From Flavobacteriales bacterium (GTDB lineage Bacteria; Bacteroidota; Bacteroidia; Flavobacteriales_F; PHOS-HE28): a DNA stretch of 7,027 bases. The stretch is from NCBI GenBank assembly GCA_025455765.1, contig JALOLX010000116.1, positions 1 to 7,027 on the forward strand. Reading direction: 5' to 3'. Positions 6,584-7,027 of the stretch are shown here, one piece after another. Made by a program: the position numbers and the translations under genes. Numbering within the stretch: position 1 is the stretch's first letter; the number at the start of each line of letters is the position of its first letter. The notes under the pieces are model-generated. The model did not search any database, had not been told where the DNA came from, and was given only the letters and a program-made list of their open reading frames with translations.

Positions 6584-7027
6584 CACATCATCCTCGAAGG
6601 TGCAAGGCGAGGTGGCTACGATACGTATTAGTGAACACGCGAACGCATCCTGCGCGAACGCCTCGAACGCAGCGCTGGTGGGGATCGGGGCACTCGTGAA
6701 CGCACCGTCCACCAGGGTTCCTTCGGTTCCGGTCACAGCATACGAGGAGGCATCTCCACCGGTGAGGGTGAAGGACACGGTGTAAGTGCGGTCCACGGTA
6801 TTGCAGAGACGAACAGGTTCGGAGGTCTCCACCGATCCATGTACCACGAGTTCCACAAGGGCCGATGCGGTGCCGCAGCTGGGCACGTTCACTTCATAGC
6901 GGTAGGTGAAGGTTCCTGCGCCGGTAAAGGTGGTGTTCAACAGGCCCGCCTGTAGTCCGCCGCTTCCCGACACATCGGTCCATTGGCCGCCCGGCTGCGG
7001 TGTGCCCTGCAAACCAGCGATCAGGTC
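6404..7027 (-). CDS. Cell-surface adhesin-like protein, C-terminal part with a shortened gliding-motility-type (type B) CTD (5' partial)
   Basis: These are the last 207 residues of a secreted Bacteroidota surface protein; the frame is open through the right edge, so the TTG at 7012 is not the start. The first part resembles Ig-like repeats of large adhesins: GGQWTDVSGSGG followed by GAGTFTYRYEVNVPSCGTASA and a valine-rich strand, then a second domain with paired cysteines (SEPVRLCNTV, FACSLIR, TSPCTFEDD). The end is a gliding-motility-associated type B CTD: VFVPQSFTPNGDGANDRF, PGIEGYP, TITIFNRWGGKVFEG and the terminal TGYIYLNR. Such domains direct export by the type IX system with a PorP/SprF partner, which is encoded next. 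The CTD is odd: between FEGAGND and KEALTGYIYLNR the usual W-x-G and LPxGTYYYVLDLG strands (about 28 residues) are absent, with the frame kept. Ligand and total size are unknown. Confidence 0.88.
   Translation of the reverse strand, partial: DLIAGLQGTPQPGGQWTDVSGSGGLQAGLLNTTFTGAGTFTYRYEVNVPSCGTASALVELVVHGSVETSEPVRLCNTVDRTYTVSFTLTGGDASSYAVTGTEGTLVDGAFTSAPIPTSAAFEAFAQDAFACSLIRIVATSPCTFEDDVFVPQSFTPNGDGANDRFIIPGIEGYPANTITIFNRWGGKVFEGAGNDKEALTGYIYLNR

Noticed and set aside
5808..6785. Plus-strand open frames opposite the PorP-like and adhesin genes (5808-6374 and 6429-6785)
   Set aside because: No motif, no plausible start context, and they mirror well-supported minus-strand coding regions.
1..7027. 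A wholly new defence or mobile system
   Set aside because: All five genes fall into known envelope and secretion families. There are no recombinase, nuclease, toxin, repeat-array or reverse-transcriptase signatures on either strand.

Overview
The window is a gene-dense, GC-rich stretch from a member of the Bacteroidota. The evidence is the protein families present: a PorP/SprF-family outer-membrane protein, a gliding-motility-type (type B) C-terminal secretion domain ending in TGYIYLNR, a TPR/beta-propeller/OmpA envelope protein, and the large DUF2723 (TMEM260-like) membrane protein. No start codon has a convincing Shine-Dalgarno sequence, which is usual for the phylum. The high GC suggests a GC-rich, possibly uncultured lineage (for example some wastewater Flavobacteriales), but that is inference. 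No rRNA, tRNA, CRISPR array, insertion sequence or phage gene is visible, and no gene-free stretch exceeds about 30 bases.

Left part, plus strand (1-3375): the 3' 900 codons of a DUF2723/TMEM260-like polytopic membrane protein (probable lipid-linked-sugar glycosyltransferase), followed after 26 bases by a small NodB-type polysaccharide deacetylase. The deacetylase meets the next gene tail to tail, with the coding ends overlapping by 23 bases.

Right part, minus strand (7027 down to 3353): three overlapping genes read in the order adhesin (5' end outside the window) -> PorP/SprF-family protein -> OmpA-family protein with PorE-like architecture. The first pair overlaps by ATGA and the second by TGATG. 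This is a typical type IX secretion/gliding module: a secreted cell-surface protein with a type B CTD, its dedicated outer-membrane partner, and a peptidoglycan-anchoring periplasmic protein.

The most notable observation is that two adjacent genes of this module each appear to lack an internal block of roughly 30 codons just before their conserved C-terminus. In the adhesin CTD the loss is in frame (VFEGAGND joined directly to KEALTGYIYLNR). In the PorP/SprF gene it is out of frame: LLGQYQ is followed, two bases out of phase, by the family's end GYDFRFIKGRTVSPRYF and a stop. As written, the PorP-like protein is therefore frameshifted and reads 571 bases into the next gene. Whether this is genuine co-decay of a secretion substrate and its partner or two assembly deletions cannot be decided from the sequence alone. 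I did not find a convincing wholly new system.
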